Of a stretch of 64,000 nt of DNA, positions 37,124-46,653 are shown in pieces. The notes beneath the pieces are model-generated. The model searched no databases. It had not been told where the DNA came from and worked only from the letters and a program-made list of their open reading frames with translations. Origin of the DNA: an uncultured Ignatzschineria sp. (GTDB taxonomy: Bacteria > Pseudomonadota > Gammaproteobacteria > Cardiobacteriales > Wohlfahrtiimonadaceae); the NCBI GenBank assembly GCA_945639195.1, contig CALZEE010000009.1:1-64000 (forward strand). Direction: 5' to 3'. The position numbers were made by a program, and so were the translations under genes. Numbering within the stretch: the stretch's first letter is position 1; every line of letters begins with the position of its first letter.

Positions 37124-38338
37124 ATGTCTCAGCACAATCACGTCCCTACTATCGAGAAAGGGGATCGGAAGACTCTGCTCGCTTCAACCCTTGGCTACGC
37201 CATGGATGGTCTTGATATTATGATTCTCGCTTTCGCCTTAATTCTCATCAAGGCGGAATTTGGTCTCACCGACGCACAAGGTGGGATGATTCAAACCATC
37301 ACCTTAATCGGGACTGTTATCGGGGGAATCGTCTTTGGGATGCTCGCTGATAAATATGGTCGTGTTCGCGTCTTTAACTGGACAATCCTTCTCTTCTCCG
37401 TCTTTACAGGTTTAGCCGCAATTTCGACATCTGCAGAGATGTTCACAACATTCAGATTTATTGCCGGACTCGGTCTTGGTGGTGAATTTGGAATCGGGAT
37501 GACATTAGTGGCTGAAACATGGCCTGCTAAAAAACGCTCACGCGCGACAGCCGTCGTTGCTATTGGTTTCCAAGTGGGGATCGTCTTAGCGGCACTCGTC
37601 AGCCTCCTCTCTCCTTACATCGGCTGGCACGGTATGTTCCTCATTGGGGCGCTTCCGGCAATTTTAGTCTGGTGGACGCGCCGTAACTTAAGCGAACCAG
37701 AAATTTGGTTACAAGTAAAAAGAGAGAATCGTAACAAAATCTCGATTAAACCCCTCTTTAAAGATTCACGCACAACCCTTACAACCATTGGTCTTATCAT
37801 CGCGACAAGTGTTCAAAACTTTGGATTCCACGGCATTATGATCTGGATGCCTACAATGCTTGCAAAAGAGCATGGCTTTACCCTTTCAGGCACTTTCTAC
37901 TGGACCTTAATCACTACGCTCGGCATGGTGATCGGTACGCTGACTTTTGGTGCTACCTCAGATAAGATTGGTCGTCGCCCTACTTATATCTTCTTCTTAA
38001 TCGTGAGTGCAGCCTTTGTATGGATCTACTTCCAACAATCAAACTACTACGTATTGATGTTCTTAGGCGCGATTTTAGGCTTCTTTGTGAATGGAATGAT
38101 GGGCGGCTACGGTGCGCTTCTCTCAGAACATTACCCCACTGAAGCTCGCTCTTCTGCACAGAATATTATCTTCAACTTAGGTCGTGGTATTGCGGGCTTT
38201 GCACCGCTGATTATTGGAACGCTGGCGATGCAATACAATATTAGTTATGCACTCGGAATGATCTCTGGGGTATATCTCTTATCAGCGCTCGCATTTATCT
38301 TCTTAATTCCAGAAACAAAAGGGAAAGCTCTCGATTAG
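37124..38338 (+). CDS. MFS transporter, metabolite:H+ symporter type
   Basis: Twelve-segment major facilitator of 404 residues. The motif GMLADKYGRVRVFNW after helix 2 and its C-terminal counterpart GATSDKIGRRPTYIF after helix 8 are clear. The N-terminus with GYAMDGLDIMILAFALILI (aspartate-containing helix 1) and GLGLGGEFGIGMTLVAETWP resembles the group that carries organic and aromatic acids or sialic acid. The substrate cannot be decided. It is a single gene with its own terminator. Confidence 0.85.
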   Translation: MSQHNHVPTIEKGDRKTLLASTLGYAMDGLDIMILAFALILIKAEFGLTDAQGGMIQTITLIGTVIGGIVFGMLADKYGRVRVFNWTILLFSVFTGLAAISTSAEMFTTFRFIAGLGLGGEFGIGMTLVAETWPAKKRSRATAVVAIGFQVGIVLAALVSLLSPYIGWHGMFLIGALPAILVWWTRRNLSEPEIWLQVKRENRNKISIKPLFKDSRTTLTTIGLIIATSVQNFGFHGIMIWMPTMLAKEHGFTLSGTFYWTLITTLGMVIGTLTFGATSDKIGRRPTYIFFLIVSAAFVWIYFQQSNYYVLMFLGAILGFFVNGMMGGYGALLSEHYPTEARSSAQNIIFNLGRGIAGFAPLIIGTLAMQYNISYALGMISGVYLLSALAFIFLIPETKGKALD

Positions 38339-38418
38339 TATTCACTTTTCAGTAGCACGATTATGATCCGCTTTTTTACAGGGTTTTCCTAAAAAAGAAG
38401 ATCTTTAATCTCCCAAAA

Positions 38419-38465
38419 GGAGAGACTTGAAAACGAAATAAAGTTTAAAAGTCTCTCCTCTTTGC
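38419..38465 (+). terminator. Terminator of the MFS gene
   Basis: GGAGAGACTT (38419-38428) and AAGTCTCTCC (38449-38458) form a 10-base stem with a 20-base loop, followed by a short T-rich stretch. Confidence 0.6.
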
Positions 38466-38621
38466 GTTTATACTAATCAATAATTATAAAAACGGAGGCT
38501 TTCTTGTCGTGCTAAATGCACTAAGTCTTTATAAAATCAATACAATCATTATATCTGAAGAGTGTGTATCCGATATTCCTCTTCTCTTTTTATAAGCCTA
38601 ACCGCTTAGGAGTTATCTAAT

Positions 38622-40832
38622 ATGTTGAAGATTCCTGCAAAAAAATTGCTCTTATCTCTCGTTCTTTCTTCCCTTCTTTTCCCGGCATTTAGCACCTCTA
38701 TTGCTGAAGAAGCAGCTCCTTCAAATGCAGAAACATTGATTAACTCTATTAATCAAGCAGAGGCTCTTGATATCCCCGCATTACTTAAAATGGATCGTTA
38801 TGAGCGCCATGAGCTCCTTACAGATAATGCCGAGCGTTTAAAGAAAAATGCCGAAGCAAACAAAGCAGATGATCTATTCCTTCTTGGATATTACTACTAT
38901 TCTGAGGGCGAGGATAACGCGACTGTTGCAGACTTTAAAAAAGCGAAAGAACTCTTCTTAAAAGCAGAAAAAGCCGGCTCTATCGATGCAACCTATCTAT
39001 TAGGTGAGCTCTATTTTTATGGAGAAGGCGTTTCTCAAAATTATGAAACTGCCACTAAATATTACGAAGAAGCCGGAGCGAAAGGTCAAAAAGATGCGAT
39101 CTTTAGCTTAGGTTCTATCTATATGACCGGTTATGGAACAGAAGCAAACCCGGTTAAAGCGATCGAATATTTAAAAAAAGCAGCGATGCTTAATGACAGT
39201 TCTTCAATCTCCACATTAGGGTACCTCTACGAATCAGGGGAGATTGAAGGTATCGAACAAGATCTTACAGAAGCAGCTTCTTGGTTCAAACTCGGTTGTG
39301 AGAATGGGGAAGAACGTCACTGTAATTCTTTCAATAAGATCTCCTTACAATTAAAATCATTCACAGAAGTGTTTAATGAAATTAAAGCCGAACAGGGAGA
39401 GATCCGCACGACAAATTTAAAACCACTTCCCAATACGATGGAGATGGCTGCCTTAGATGATACCTATCAGCGCTTATCTCATTTGAAGCCCCTAATGAAT
39501 GAACTCATCACTGGCACAGAACAAGGTAATGCGGATGCAACATACCTTCTTGGACTCTATTATGAAACTGTCGGAGACAGCGATTATGATGATGCCCCAT
39601 ATATTCAAGCAAAAGTACTCTATGAGAAAGCACAAGAACTAGGCTCCATTGATGCGCTCTACTCGCTTGGAGAACTCTATTACTACGGAAATGGGGTTGA
39701 GCAAGATTATGAAAAATCACTCGCTTACTACAGCAACCCGCTCCTTGCAGAATACCCTGAAGCGGTCTTTAGCCTTGGCGTTCAATATGACTCTGGGGAA
39801 GGCGTTGAACAAAGTTTTGAAAAGTCATTTGAACTCTTCAAAAAAGCCTCGGCACTCGGCCATGCTCCTTCCACCTTTAATGTTGGATATATGTATCATC
39901 ACGGCGAATTTGTGGACGTTGATTTAGAAGAAGCTAAAAAATGGTATCTCGAATCATGTACGGATGCCTATACCGATGGTTGCTCAGTCGCACAAAGTAT
40001 CACTGAACGCTTAGAGCGAGGCGATACAGAGACGAATCCCGCGCTCAACTCTCTCTTTGATGAGATTATGGACACCATTGAACCAGAGGCGGCTTTAGAA
40101 TTAACCACAGAAAGCATTTTGCAAGCCAATCAACGCTCTGCTCGTCAATTTCTAAACAGCCAAACAGAGACATTATTAGAAAAAATTAAAAATAATGAAG
40201 ATGCTGAAAGCCTCTTTTTAATGGGATATTTCTTCTACCTTGAAGGGCTTGAAAACGATCATTCACAATCGCTTGTACAATCAAAAGTGTTGATGGAAAA
40301 AGCCGCTGCACAAGGTAATGAAGAAGCTATTTTTTATCTTGGCAAATATTACTTTGAGGGAATAGGGACTGAAGCTGATATCGTCGAATCAAGAGTCCAT
40401 TTAGAACGCTTAAGAGAGAGTGATCATCCTGAAGCACTCTTCTACCTTGGGGCAATCTATGATGAAGGCATGGGCGTAGAAGTGGACCAAGAAACCTCTT
40501 TTAATCTCTACAAAAAAGCCGCTGAACTCGGTCATGCAGCCTCGGCTTACAATGTGGGATTCATGTATCAATATGGTGAGTTTGTTGATGCCGATAACGA
40601 GAAAGCATTGGAGTGGTACAAAAACTCATGCAATTTAGGAGATTCAGATGGCTGTAATCAAGCCGATACAATGAAAACCCTTCTTTCCCTCGAGGATGCT
40701 GCTGATGCCTGGGTTGATGAAAGCACCGAGGATCTCGCCGTTGAAGTTGAAGTTGAAGTCGAAAGTGATCGTGTTGAGGGAGAAATTAGAAATATCTTTG
40801 ATGATATTCTCAACATTGTTGTACCAAAGTAA
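38622..40832 (+). CDS. Exported Sel1-repeat protein with three ~220-residue modules
   Basis: A protein of 736 residues with a signal peptide (hydrophobic core LLLSLVLSSLLFPAF, likely cut after about residue 28). The rest is three homologous blocks of about 220 residues, each with around four Sel1-like alpha/alpha repeats (for example DATYLLGELYFYGEGVSQNY, EAVFSLGVQYDSGEGVEQSF, EALFYLGAIYDEGMGVEVDQ). Each block ends in a cysteine pair spaced C-x7-C: residues 226/234, 446/454 and 670/678. The same spacing makes disulfides in Helicobacter Hcp proteins. It is probably a periplasmic or secreted protein-binding scaffold; the partner is unknown. The acidic C-terminus contains a run of Glu-Val repeats. 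Confidence 0.85.
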   Translation: MLKIPAKKLLLSLVLSSLLFPAFSTSIAEEAAPSNAETLINSINQAEALDIPALLKMDRYERHELLTDNAERLKKNAEANKADDLFLLGYYYYSEGEDNATVADFKKAKELFLKAEKAGSIDATYLLGELYFYGEGVSQNYETATKYYEEAGAKGQKDAIFSLGSIYMTGYGTEANPVKAIEYLKKAAMLNDSSSISTLGYLYESGEIEGIEQDLTEAASWFKLGCENGEERHCNSFNKISLQLKSFTEVFNEIKAEQGEIRTTNLKPLPNTMEMAALDDTYQRLSHLKPLMNELITGTEQGNADATYLLGLYYETVGDSDYDDAPYIQAKVLYEKAQELGSIDALYSLGELYYYGNGVEQDYEKSLAYYSNPLLAEYPEAVFSLGVQYDSGEGVEQSFEKSFELFKKASALGHAPSTFNVGYMYHHGEFVDVDLEEAKKWYLESCTDAYTDGCSVAQSITERLERGDTETNPALNSLFDEIMDTIEPEAALELTTESILQANQRSARQFLNSQTETLLEKIKNNEDAESLFLMGYFFYLEGLENDHSQSLVQSKVLMEKAAAQGNEEAIFYLGKYYFEGIGTEADIVESRVHLERLRESDHPEALFYLGAIYDEGMGVEVDQETSFNLYKKAAELGHAASAYNVGFMYQYGEFVDADNEKALEWYKNSCNLGDSDGCNQADTMKTLLSLEDAADAWVDESTEDLAVEVEVEVESDRVEGEIRNIFDDILNIVVPK

Positions 40833-40871
40833 TCGCTTAAGACATCTTTGATAAAATCATTTCAAAACATC

Positions 40872-40910
40872 AAAACAGCCTAGAGATTTCCATCTCTAGG
40901 CTGTTTTTTT
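40872..40910 (+). terminator. Terminator of the Sel1-repeat gene
   Basis: The stem AAACAGCCTAGAGAT / ATCTCTAGGCTGTTT with a TTCC loop is followed by further T residues. Confidence 0.9.
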
Positions 40911-41029
40911 TATGAGGATATCCTCACATCTAAGTCTGGCTCAGCCGATCAAGACATTTATCTAAGACCTAAGGCTTTGATCAATCCTATATCATTGCCC
41001 AATATAGGACACACCCAAGCAACATAACC

Positions 41030-41761
41030 TCATTCCCATCCCAATGATGTTAACAGAGTTATCCACAACCTATCCAAAGGTGCTTCAATCGTGAGTTTTT
41101 TTTCAGTGGTCGGATGAATAAATGTAATTTTATGCGCATGCAATAACAATTGATCGACGTTAAATTCTCGCAAGAAGAGCCTATTATGCCGAAGATCCCC
41201 ATAAGTTGTATCTCCAACAATCGGATGAGATAAGTGATTCATATGACGACGTAACTGGTGCTTTCGGCCTGTTTCTGGTTTTAATTCGACCAAAGAATAA
41301 CGAGAGGTTGGGTATTTCCCTGTGGATAAGTTTAACTCTACTTGCTTTAAACCCCGATAAAAAGAACGCGCCGCTTGCGCCTCCTTTTCACCATGATCAC
41401 GATCCGCAATTTTATCTCTAATCACGCTCAGAGAGTGATCAATGATCCCCTCTCCTTCAACAAATCCTCGCACAATGGCAAGATAAGATTTATCGATCTG
41501 ATTATTCATAAATTGTTCAGATAAAAAACGCGCACTTTCCGCACTAAAAGCAAACAGTAATACCCCAGATGTAGGCCTGTCTAAACGATGCACAGGATAG
41601 AGATACTTCCCGACCTGATCCCGTAGATGCTGTAACACGATATCCGTCACTTTAGGATCTAATAAGGAGCGATGGACAAACCAACCACTGGGCTTATTAA
41701 TCGCAATGATTTCAGCGTCCTGATAGAGAATCTCTAAGGGCGGTTTTTCAGTATCTAGCAT
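41030..41761 (-). CDS. truC: tRNA pseudouridine-65 synthase
   Basis: RluA-family pseudouridine synthase acting on position 65 of tRNA. The catalytic aspartate lies in YPVHRLDRPTSGVLLFA near residue 64. LEILYQDAEIIAINKPSGWFVHRS at the start and LKPETGRKHQLRRHMNHLSHPIVGDTTYGD near 165 match TruC more closely than RluC/D, and the length (243) fits. It is the last of three closely spaced genes, aroA-pseudopilin-truC. A DnaA-box word lies inside its 3' end at 41059-41067. Confidence 0.88.
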   Translation of the reverse strand: MLDTEKPPLEILYQDAEIIAINKPSGWFVHRSLLDPKVTDIVLQHLRDQVGKYLYPVHRLDRPTSGVLLFAFSAESARFLSEQFMNNQIDKSYLAIVRGFVEGEGIIDHSLSVIRDKIADRDHGEKEAQAARSFYRGLKQVELNLSTGKYPTSRYSLVELKPETGRKHQLRRHMNHLSHPIVGDTTYGDLRHNRLFLREFNVDQLLLHAHKITFIHPTTEKKLTIEAPLDRLWITLLTSLGWE

Positions 41762-41789
41762 GATAATTTACTCGCGAAAAATGATCGCT

Positions 41790-42230
41790 TTAGTCGGGTT
41801 GAGAAAGGGATTTACTGTAGACAATATCTTGATCTAATTTTTTTCCACCTCGGCGTCGATCTTGACCGAGTGTAATCAATAGATATTGATCTGTACTTAC
41901 TTCGTAATAATAGGGAATACTCCAAGGATCAATCAAGATATTCGCTTGTATATAAGGCCCATTCCAGCGAGGATCATCAGGATCATTCACTAAGATTGCT
42001 AATTCTTCTTCGTTACTGGGATAGCGCGAAAAATCTTCCCGGAAAATCCCTAAAGCGCCCTCAATTGACCGTAAATTTTGGTGTGCCTTTGTTATTTTAG
42101 ATTCGTCATTAATCCCCATCACATTTTGCGAAAACATCGTGATTAAAATCGCGATAATCACCGAGAGTATCATCAGTTCAACTAATGAAAACCCCTGTTT
42201 ATAAAGCGTTTTAAAATGACTATTAAACAT
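41790..42230 (-). CDS. GspG-like type II pseudopilin (orphan)
   Basis: A 146-residue protein with a prepilin leader, KQG before FSLVELMILSVIIAILI, giving a standard prepilin peptidase site with Glu at mature position 5. The C-terminal part has the major-pseudopilin pattern SRYPSNEEELAILV and GPYIQ, LIDPWSIPYYYE, DRRRGGKKLDQDI, including the calcium-loop-like end. No other secretion or pilus genes are nearby; it sits 11 bases after aroA and 28 before truC. No strong ribosome site was seen. It could belong to a type II or type IV machine encoded elsewhere. Confidence 0.8.
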   Translation of the reverse strand: MFNSHFKTLYKQGFSLVELMILSVIIAILITMFSQNVMGINDESKITKAHQNLRSIEGALGIFREDFSRYPSNEEELAILVNDPDDPRWNGPYIQANILIDPWSIPYYYEVSTDQYLLITLGQDRRRGGKKLDQDIVYSKSLSQPD

Positions 42231-42241
42231 GCGTGTTTAGC

Positions 42242-43528
42242 TTATACCGTGACGTTGGAAAAAAGTTCAAAATAAGTGGGAAAGGTCTTATCCACACACT
42301 TAGGATCTAAAATCGTTAAGGATGATTTTAATGCAATCAATGAGAAACACATCGCGATGCGGTGGTCATCATACGTCTCAATCTCGACATTGTTATGCAG
42401 AGAATCCTGTGGATAAATCACCAAAGAATCTACGCCTTCTTCAACCTTAACGCCTAACTTTGTCAATTCTGTCGCCATTGCATGGATACGATCCGTCTCT
42501 TTCACGCGCCAGCTTCCAATATTTCGGAGTGTTGTCTTTTGGTCTCCAAAAACAGCCAAGGTTGCAAGAGTCATCGCAGCATCAGGGATATGATTACAAT
42601 CTAAGTCTATCCCTCTTAAAACGCCATTTTGAGGTGGAGAAACGACGATTTCATTCGCTCCCAAAGTCACTTCTGCACCCATTGCGATTAAAGCATCCAC
42701 AAAATGGATATCCCCTTGAATAGAATTTGTCCCAACACCTTTCACGGTTAAAGGACCACAAAGTGCACCTAGACCAAGGAAATAAGAGGCACTTGAAGCA
42801 TCACTCTCAACAAAGAAAGTTTTCGGAGAGACAAACTCCGCATCATGAGGAATGATAAATCGTTGATAATCATCATGGGCAATCTCAACGCCAAAAGCAC
42901 GCAGTAAAATCAGGGTGATTTCGATATACGGTTTGGAGATTAATTCCCCTTCGATCTCAATTTCGATACGCGTTTTAAGGTGCGGTAAGGTCATCAATAA
43001 TGCCGTTAAATACTGGCTTGAGACATTCCCTTTAATCGAAATTTTCTGTTTTTTAAGACTTCCCGGGCCTATTTTTAGCGGCGGGTAACCCGTATTTTGC
43101 AAATACTCGATATCAAAACCTAGGTCGCTTAACGCATCCACAAGATCTTTAATCGGGCGTTCGTGCATTCTTTCAATACCAGAGAGCTCGTATTCCCCCT
43201 GATTGATGGCAACTGCTGCGGTCAATGAACGGAAAGCGGTTCCGGCATTTCCTAAAAAGAGCTTCGCTTTTTTATTCGGGAATCCCCCAGAGTTACCCAC
43301 AACCTTGAAGGTTCTAGTCCCTTCGTCGATCAAAGAAACCGAAATTCCCAAGGTTGTTAACGCTTCTAGCATACGCTCTGTATCGTCACTTTTGAGAAGA
43401 TTTTGAATAATCGTTTCGCCATCCGTCATCGCCGCTAAGAGCAAGATTCGATTTGAAATGCTTTTAGAGCCAGGAATAATCACCTCGCCAGAGGCTTTAC
43501 TGATTTTGGGTAACAAAAGTTTTTCCAT
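42242..43528 (-). CDS. aroA: 3-phosphoshikimate 1-carboxyvinyltransferase (EPSP synthase)
   Basis: Shikimate-pathway enzyme joining phosphoenolpyruvate and shikimate 3-phosphate, needed for chorismate and so for TrpE. The 428 residues show the start motif GSKSISNRILLLAA, the central LFLGNAGTAFRSLTAAVA and the C-terminal WRVKETDRIHAMATELTKLG, with DHRIAMCFSLIAL at the end. The class boundary (type I or II) is not called. Two TTATCCACA words occur inside the gene (42288 and 42408). It leads the aroA-pseudopilin-truC operon. Confidence 0.95.
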   Translation of the reverse strand: MEKLLLPKISKASGEVIIPGSKSISNRILLLAAMTDGETIIQNLLKSDDTERMLEALTTLGISVSLIDEGTRTFKVVGNSGGFPNKKAKLFLGNAGTAFRSLTAAVAINQGEYELSGIERMHERPIKDLVDALSDLGFDIEYLQNTGYPPLKIGPGSLKKQKISIKGNVSSQYLTALLMTLPHLKTRIEIEIEGELISKPYIEITLILLRAFGVEIAHDDYQRFIIPHDAEFVSPKTFFVESDASSASYFLGLGALCGPLTVKGVGTNSIQGDIHFVDALIAMGAEVTLGANEIVVSPPQNGVLRGIDLDCNHIPDAAMTLATLAVFGDQKTTLRNIGSWRVKETDRIHAMATELTKLGVKVEEGVDSLVIYPQDSLHNNVEIETYDDHRIAMCFSLIALKSSLTILDPKCVDKTFPTYFELFSNVTV

Positions 43529-43720
43529 ACCGTTAAATCTTCCAAATAAGAAAGTGAACTAAAATTTTAGAGTATCGATCTTGATGATTTTTAAAGATCT
43601 TATCATACCACTAAATCCAAAAACTGCTGAAGCTGATTTCTCCAATAACATCCCGTTATATCGGTGATTTTAGGGTTTTATTGGTCGTCTAAAAGACGAT
43701 TTAAAACTGTTTTAAAAAAT

Positions 43721-43749
43721 AAAAGACCGCCCCTTAAAGGCAGTCTTTT
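43721..43749 (-). terminator. Terminator of the amino-acid binding-protein gene
   Basis: An imperfect stem, AAAAGAC-GCC / GGC-GTCTTTT, with A/T flanks, 26 bases after the stop. Confidence 0.65.
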
Positions 43750-43774
43750 AAAGCTTAACTTATTGATAATGATC

Positions 43775-44545
43775 TTATTTATCTTCACCATACACATCAT
43801 AATCGAAGTAACGTGCTTCCACTTCTTTGTAAGATCCGTCTAAGCGAGTTGCCTTGATAGCTTCGTTAAAACGCTCTAATAACGCATTGTCTGCTTTACG
43901 AATACCCACGCCTACGCCTTCACCAAACCACTCTTCTTCAAAGAAATCTGGTCCAATAAATTCAATTTTATCCGCATAGTCTTTTTGTAAATAACCGATA
44001 TCCAACGGAACAACGTCAGCAAATACGAGATCAATACGACCTGTTTCCAAATCCATCATTGCTTCATCAAGATTACGATAACTTCTGACATCTGAAGATC
44101 GTTTGTATTTGTCATTCATGTAGATTTCATGAATGGTTCCACTTTGAACGCCAATGCGTTTTCCTTTCAATCCTGCATCCGTAATATCGATGCTTTTACC
44201 TTTAGGAATCACGAAACGAGCAGGTGTTTGGTAGTACTTATTACTGAAGTTTACCGCTTTTTTACGGGTATCTGTAATCGACATGGATGCCAAAATTGCA
44301 TCGATACGTTTGGTGTTTAAGGAAGGGATTAATGCATCAAAATCGACTTGAACGATTTCGCATTTTTGTTCCATCTTCTCACAAAATAGTTTTGCTAAAT
44401 CAGGTTCAAAGCCTTCCATTACTTGGTTTTCAGAGATGTAGCTAAACGGAGGATAAGATCCTTCGATTCCAATTTTAATGACTTCTTGTCCCATTACTTG
44501 CGTGGCAAGTAACAATGAGCTTCCTAATAATAATTTTTTAAACAT
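43775..44545 (-). CDS. Polar amino-acid ABC transporter binding protein
   Basis: Periplasmic protein of 256 residues with a signal peptide ending near QVMGQ. The fold is that of the lysine/arginine/ornithine and glutamine binding proteins: IKIGIEGSYPPFSYI, GFEPDLAKLFCEKM, CEIVQVDFDALIPSL, MSITDTRKKAVNFS and LDEAMMDLETGRIDLVFADV. A cysteine pair (FCEKMEQKC) sits where the LAO/HisJ disulfide is found, favouring a basic amino-acid ligand. No permease or ATPase gene is adjacent, so the rest of the transporter is elsewhere. Confidence 0.88.
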   Translation of the reverse strand: MFKKLLLGSSLLLATQVMGQEVIKIGIEGSYPPFSYISENQVMEGFEPDLAKLFCEKMEQKCEIVQVDFDALIPSLNTKRIDAILASMSITDTRKKAVNFSNKYYQTPARFVIPKGKSIDITDAGLKGKRIGVQSGTIHEIYMNDKYKRSSDVRSYRNLDEAMMDLETGRIDLVFADVVPLDIGYLQKDYADKIEFIGPDFFEEEWFGEGVGVGIRKADNALLERFNEAIKATRLDGSYKEVEARYFDYDVYGEDK

Positions 44546-44911
44546 ACAAACCTCATGTCAAAAGAGTAGTTAGAATTCTTGTCTATATATTTCTATATTC
44601 ATCTCTTTATAGATTAAAGATAATGATAAGTAAACAGAGTTATCCACAAAAAAGGCGATTTATCTAGGGATAATGGTCTTTTTGACCCTGTTTTTTCTGT
44701 GAATATCCCCTTAGATAAATCTTCGGATGAGTAAATGGATAAATCAGCTAAATTTTTATCTCTAAGTTATCCACAGATTTCTACCCCTTCTTTGCGGATA
44801 ATTATCCTAAGGGGGACTTTTTACTATTCACGAGACGTAAAAAAACCGCTCTAAAGCGGTCTTTAAATGTAATTTTATTAAAACTAAACGTATTTTTTCA
44901 ACGGTTAATAA
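44546..44911. other. Intergenic region with two DnaA boxes and brnQ terminator
   Basis: No gene. Perfect TTATCCACA words at 44640-44648 and 44767-44775 sit among related AT-rich repeats (GGATAATG, GGATAATTATCC). A hairpin AACCGCT-CTAA-AGCGGTC at 44839-44863 with an A-rich plus-strand flank is the likely terminator of brnQ on the minus strand. Confidence 0.6.
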
Positions 44912-46243
44912 TTAGCTGTTTTGCTTGGTTTTAAGCGCTTTCCCTAAAATTAAACCGATGACAAATGCAGCAATTGCCGGGATCATCCAGCCCATTGAAC
45001 TCTCTTGATACGGAAGATACGCTAACCATTCTGTTAATTGGATTTTAATGGTTGAATCTCCAAACAGTTTAAGAATCTCTGTCAACATACTGATAATGAG
45101 CGTGACATAGATCGGTAATTGGAAGGCTAAATTAGGGATTCCTTTCAATAAACGGTTGATAAAGATTAAAACGATTAAAACGATCGTTAACGGATAGATA
45201 ATGAAAAGGATAGGTACCGCCCCACCAATAATCTGTCCCAAGCCTTGGCTTGCCAAAATGAAGCTAATAAGGGTGAAAATAACCGCATATGTACGATAAG
45301 AAATCTTATTGTAGAGTTCATGGAAGTAACTACTGACCGCTACGATAAGACCAATTGCCGTTGTTAAGCAGGCTAAAGAGACGATTAAGCTTAAGAGAAT
45401 ACGTCCTGCTTCACCATATGTTAAGCGAGCAACGCCCGTTAAAATAGATGTTCCCATATTTCCACCAGCAATCTCTTCTGGTGTTAAGGGATAGTTATTT
45501 CCGATCCAAGCGAGACAGATATACACCAATCCTAAACCAACGCCGGCAATGACTGCCGCGATAGAAGCTTGTTTGAAGATATCTTTTTGTGATGTGAGTC
45601 CGGTTGCTTTTACGGCTGTTAAAACGATCATCGCAAAGGCAACTGCCGCGATGGTATCCATTGTTTGATAGCCTTCAGAGAAGCCTACAAGGAAAGGTTC
45701 TTTCACAAACTGTGGACTTACCGTGGTGATTGGTGAATCTAATTTGAAGAACGCACTGATGATCAACAGAATAATCGTGATTAATAATGCGGGGGTTAAG
45801 ATTTTTCCAACGCGCTCAACGAGTTTTGTGGGATTTAATGCTAAATAAAATGCAAGTCCAAAATAAAAAACTGAGAATCCGACTTTAGAGACCATCGTCT
45901 CAATGCCGCCTTCTAAGAATGGAAGAACTGACATTTCGTAAGAAACCATTGCGGTTCTTGGAATTGCGAAGAAAGGTCCAATCGTTAAATAAATGGTGAC
46001 CATAAATAAAATGGCAAAGGCGGGATGAACGCGTTTGGCTTCTGAACGGAATCCATCTTCAGAAAAAGATCCCGCAATAATACCAATCAAGGGTAAACCG
46101 ACACCCGTAACAATAAAGCCCAGAATTGCAGGCATAAAGTTACTTCCACTTAACTGTCCAACGGTTGGGGGGAATATAAGGTTACCCGCACCAAAGAATA
46201 GGGCAAATAACATAAACCCTATAAATAATGTTCTTTTTGACAT
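44912..46243 (-). CDS. brnQ: Branched-chain amino-acid:cation symporter
   Basis: LIVCS-family carrier of 443 residues with about twelve membrane segments, importing Leu, Ile and Val with sodium or protons. The N-terminus MSKRTLFIGFMLFALFFGAGNLIFPP is the family signature, followed by FAIPRTAMVSYEM and EGYQTMDTIAAVAFAMIVL. It stands alone, flanked on both sides by intergenic regions carrying DnaA-box words. Confidence 0.92.
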   Translation of the reverse strand: MSKRTLFIGFMLFALFFGAGNLIFPPTVGQLSGSNFMPAILGFIVTGVGLPLIGIIAGSFSEDGFRSEAKRVHPAFAILFMVTIYLTIGPFFAIPRTAMVSYEMSVLPFLEGGIETMVSKVGFSVFYFGLAFYLALNPTKLVERVGKILTPALLITIILLIISAFFKLDSPITTVSPQFVKEPFLVGFSEGYQTMDTIAAVAFAMIVLTAVKATGLTSQKDIFKQASIAAVIAGVGLGLVYICLAWIGNNYPLTPEEIAGGNMGTSILTGVARLTYGEAGRILLSLIVSLACLTTAIGLIVAVSSYFHELYNKISYRTYAVIFTLISFILASQGLGQIIGGAVPILFIIYPLTIVLIVLIFINRLLKGIPNLAFQLPIYVTLIISMLTEILKLFGDSTIKIQLTEWLAYLPYQESSMGWMIPAIAAFVIGLILGKALKTKQNS

Positions 46244-46454
46244 ACAGACTCTCTATCAAATTTTAGCGTTTATCGTATTTCTACGATCGATATGAAATTT
46301 TCAAAACTAAAAGAACAAGTTTGATGTTTTTAGTTTTTCTATTGTCCATTGAAATAATGGGCAATTCGAAACTGCTCACGATCTAATAAATTCTTGATGG
46401 CTTTTATTAATATCATCTCTTTTATAAAGAATAGATGATGATGAGCAGTCGTAG

Positions 46455-46603
46455 TTATCCACAGTTTTTGGTAAAAAGCAGTGAATAACTTATCTTAAGC
46501 CTATTTTTAGCTGTTGAAAAGTCCATGCACAAATATCTGGATGAGTTTGTCGATAAAAAAAATGAAAGTTATCCACTAGTTATCCACATTTTTGTGGATA
46601 ACT
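46455..46603. other. Cluster of DnaA boxes with an 11-bp hairpin
   Basis: Within 150 bases are TTATCCACA at 46455-46463 and 46580-46588, its complement TGTGGATAA at 46593-46601, and the one-mismatch TTATCCACT at 46569-46577. The last two exact boxes form a perfect hairpin (AGTTATCCACA 46578-46588, complement 46593-46603, TTTT loop). The gap between brnQ and rdgB (46244-46653) holds no gene. This may bind DnaA as a replication-control site, but no dnaA, mnmG or rpmH is nearby. Confidence 0.6.
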
Positions 46604-46653
46604 TATCCTGTCTGGATCTGGATTTTTTGTGGGTAACTATTGTAAAATATTGA

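Noticed and set aside
46244-46653. Chromosomal origin oriC
   Set aside because: DnaA boxes are present, but there is no dnaA, mnmG or rpmH neighbour, no change of gene strand, and DnaA words are frequent elsewhere in the window. Kept only as a candidate DnaA-binding site.
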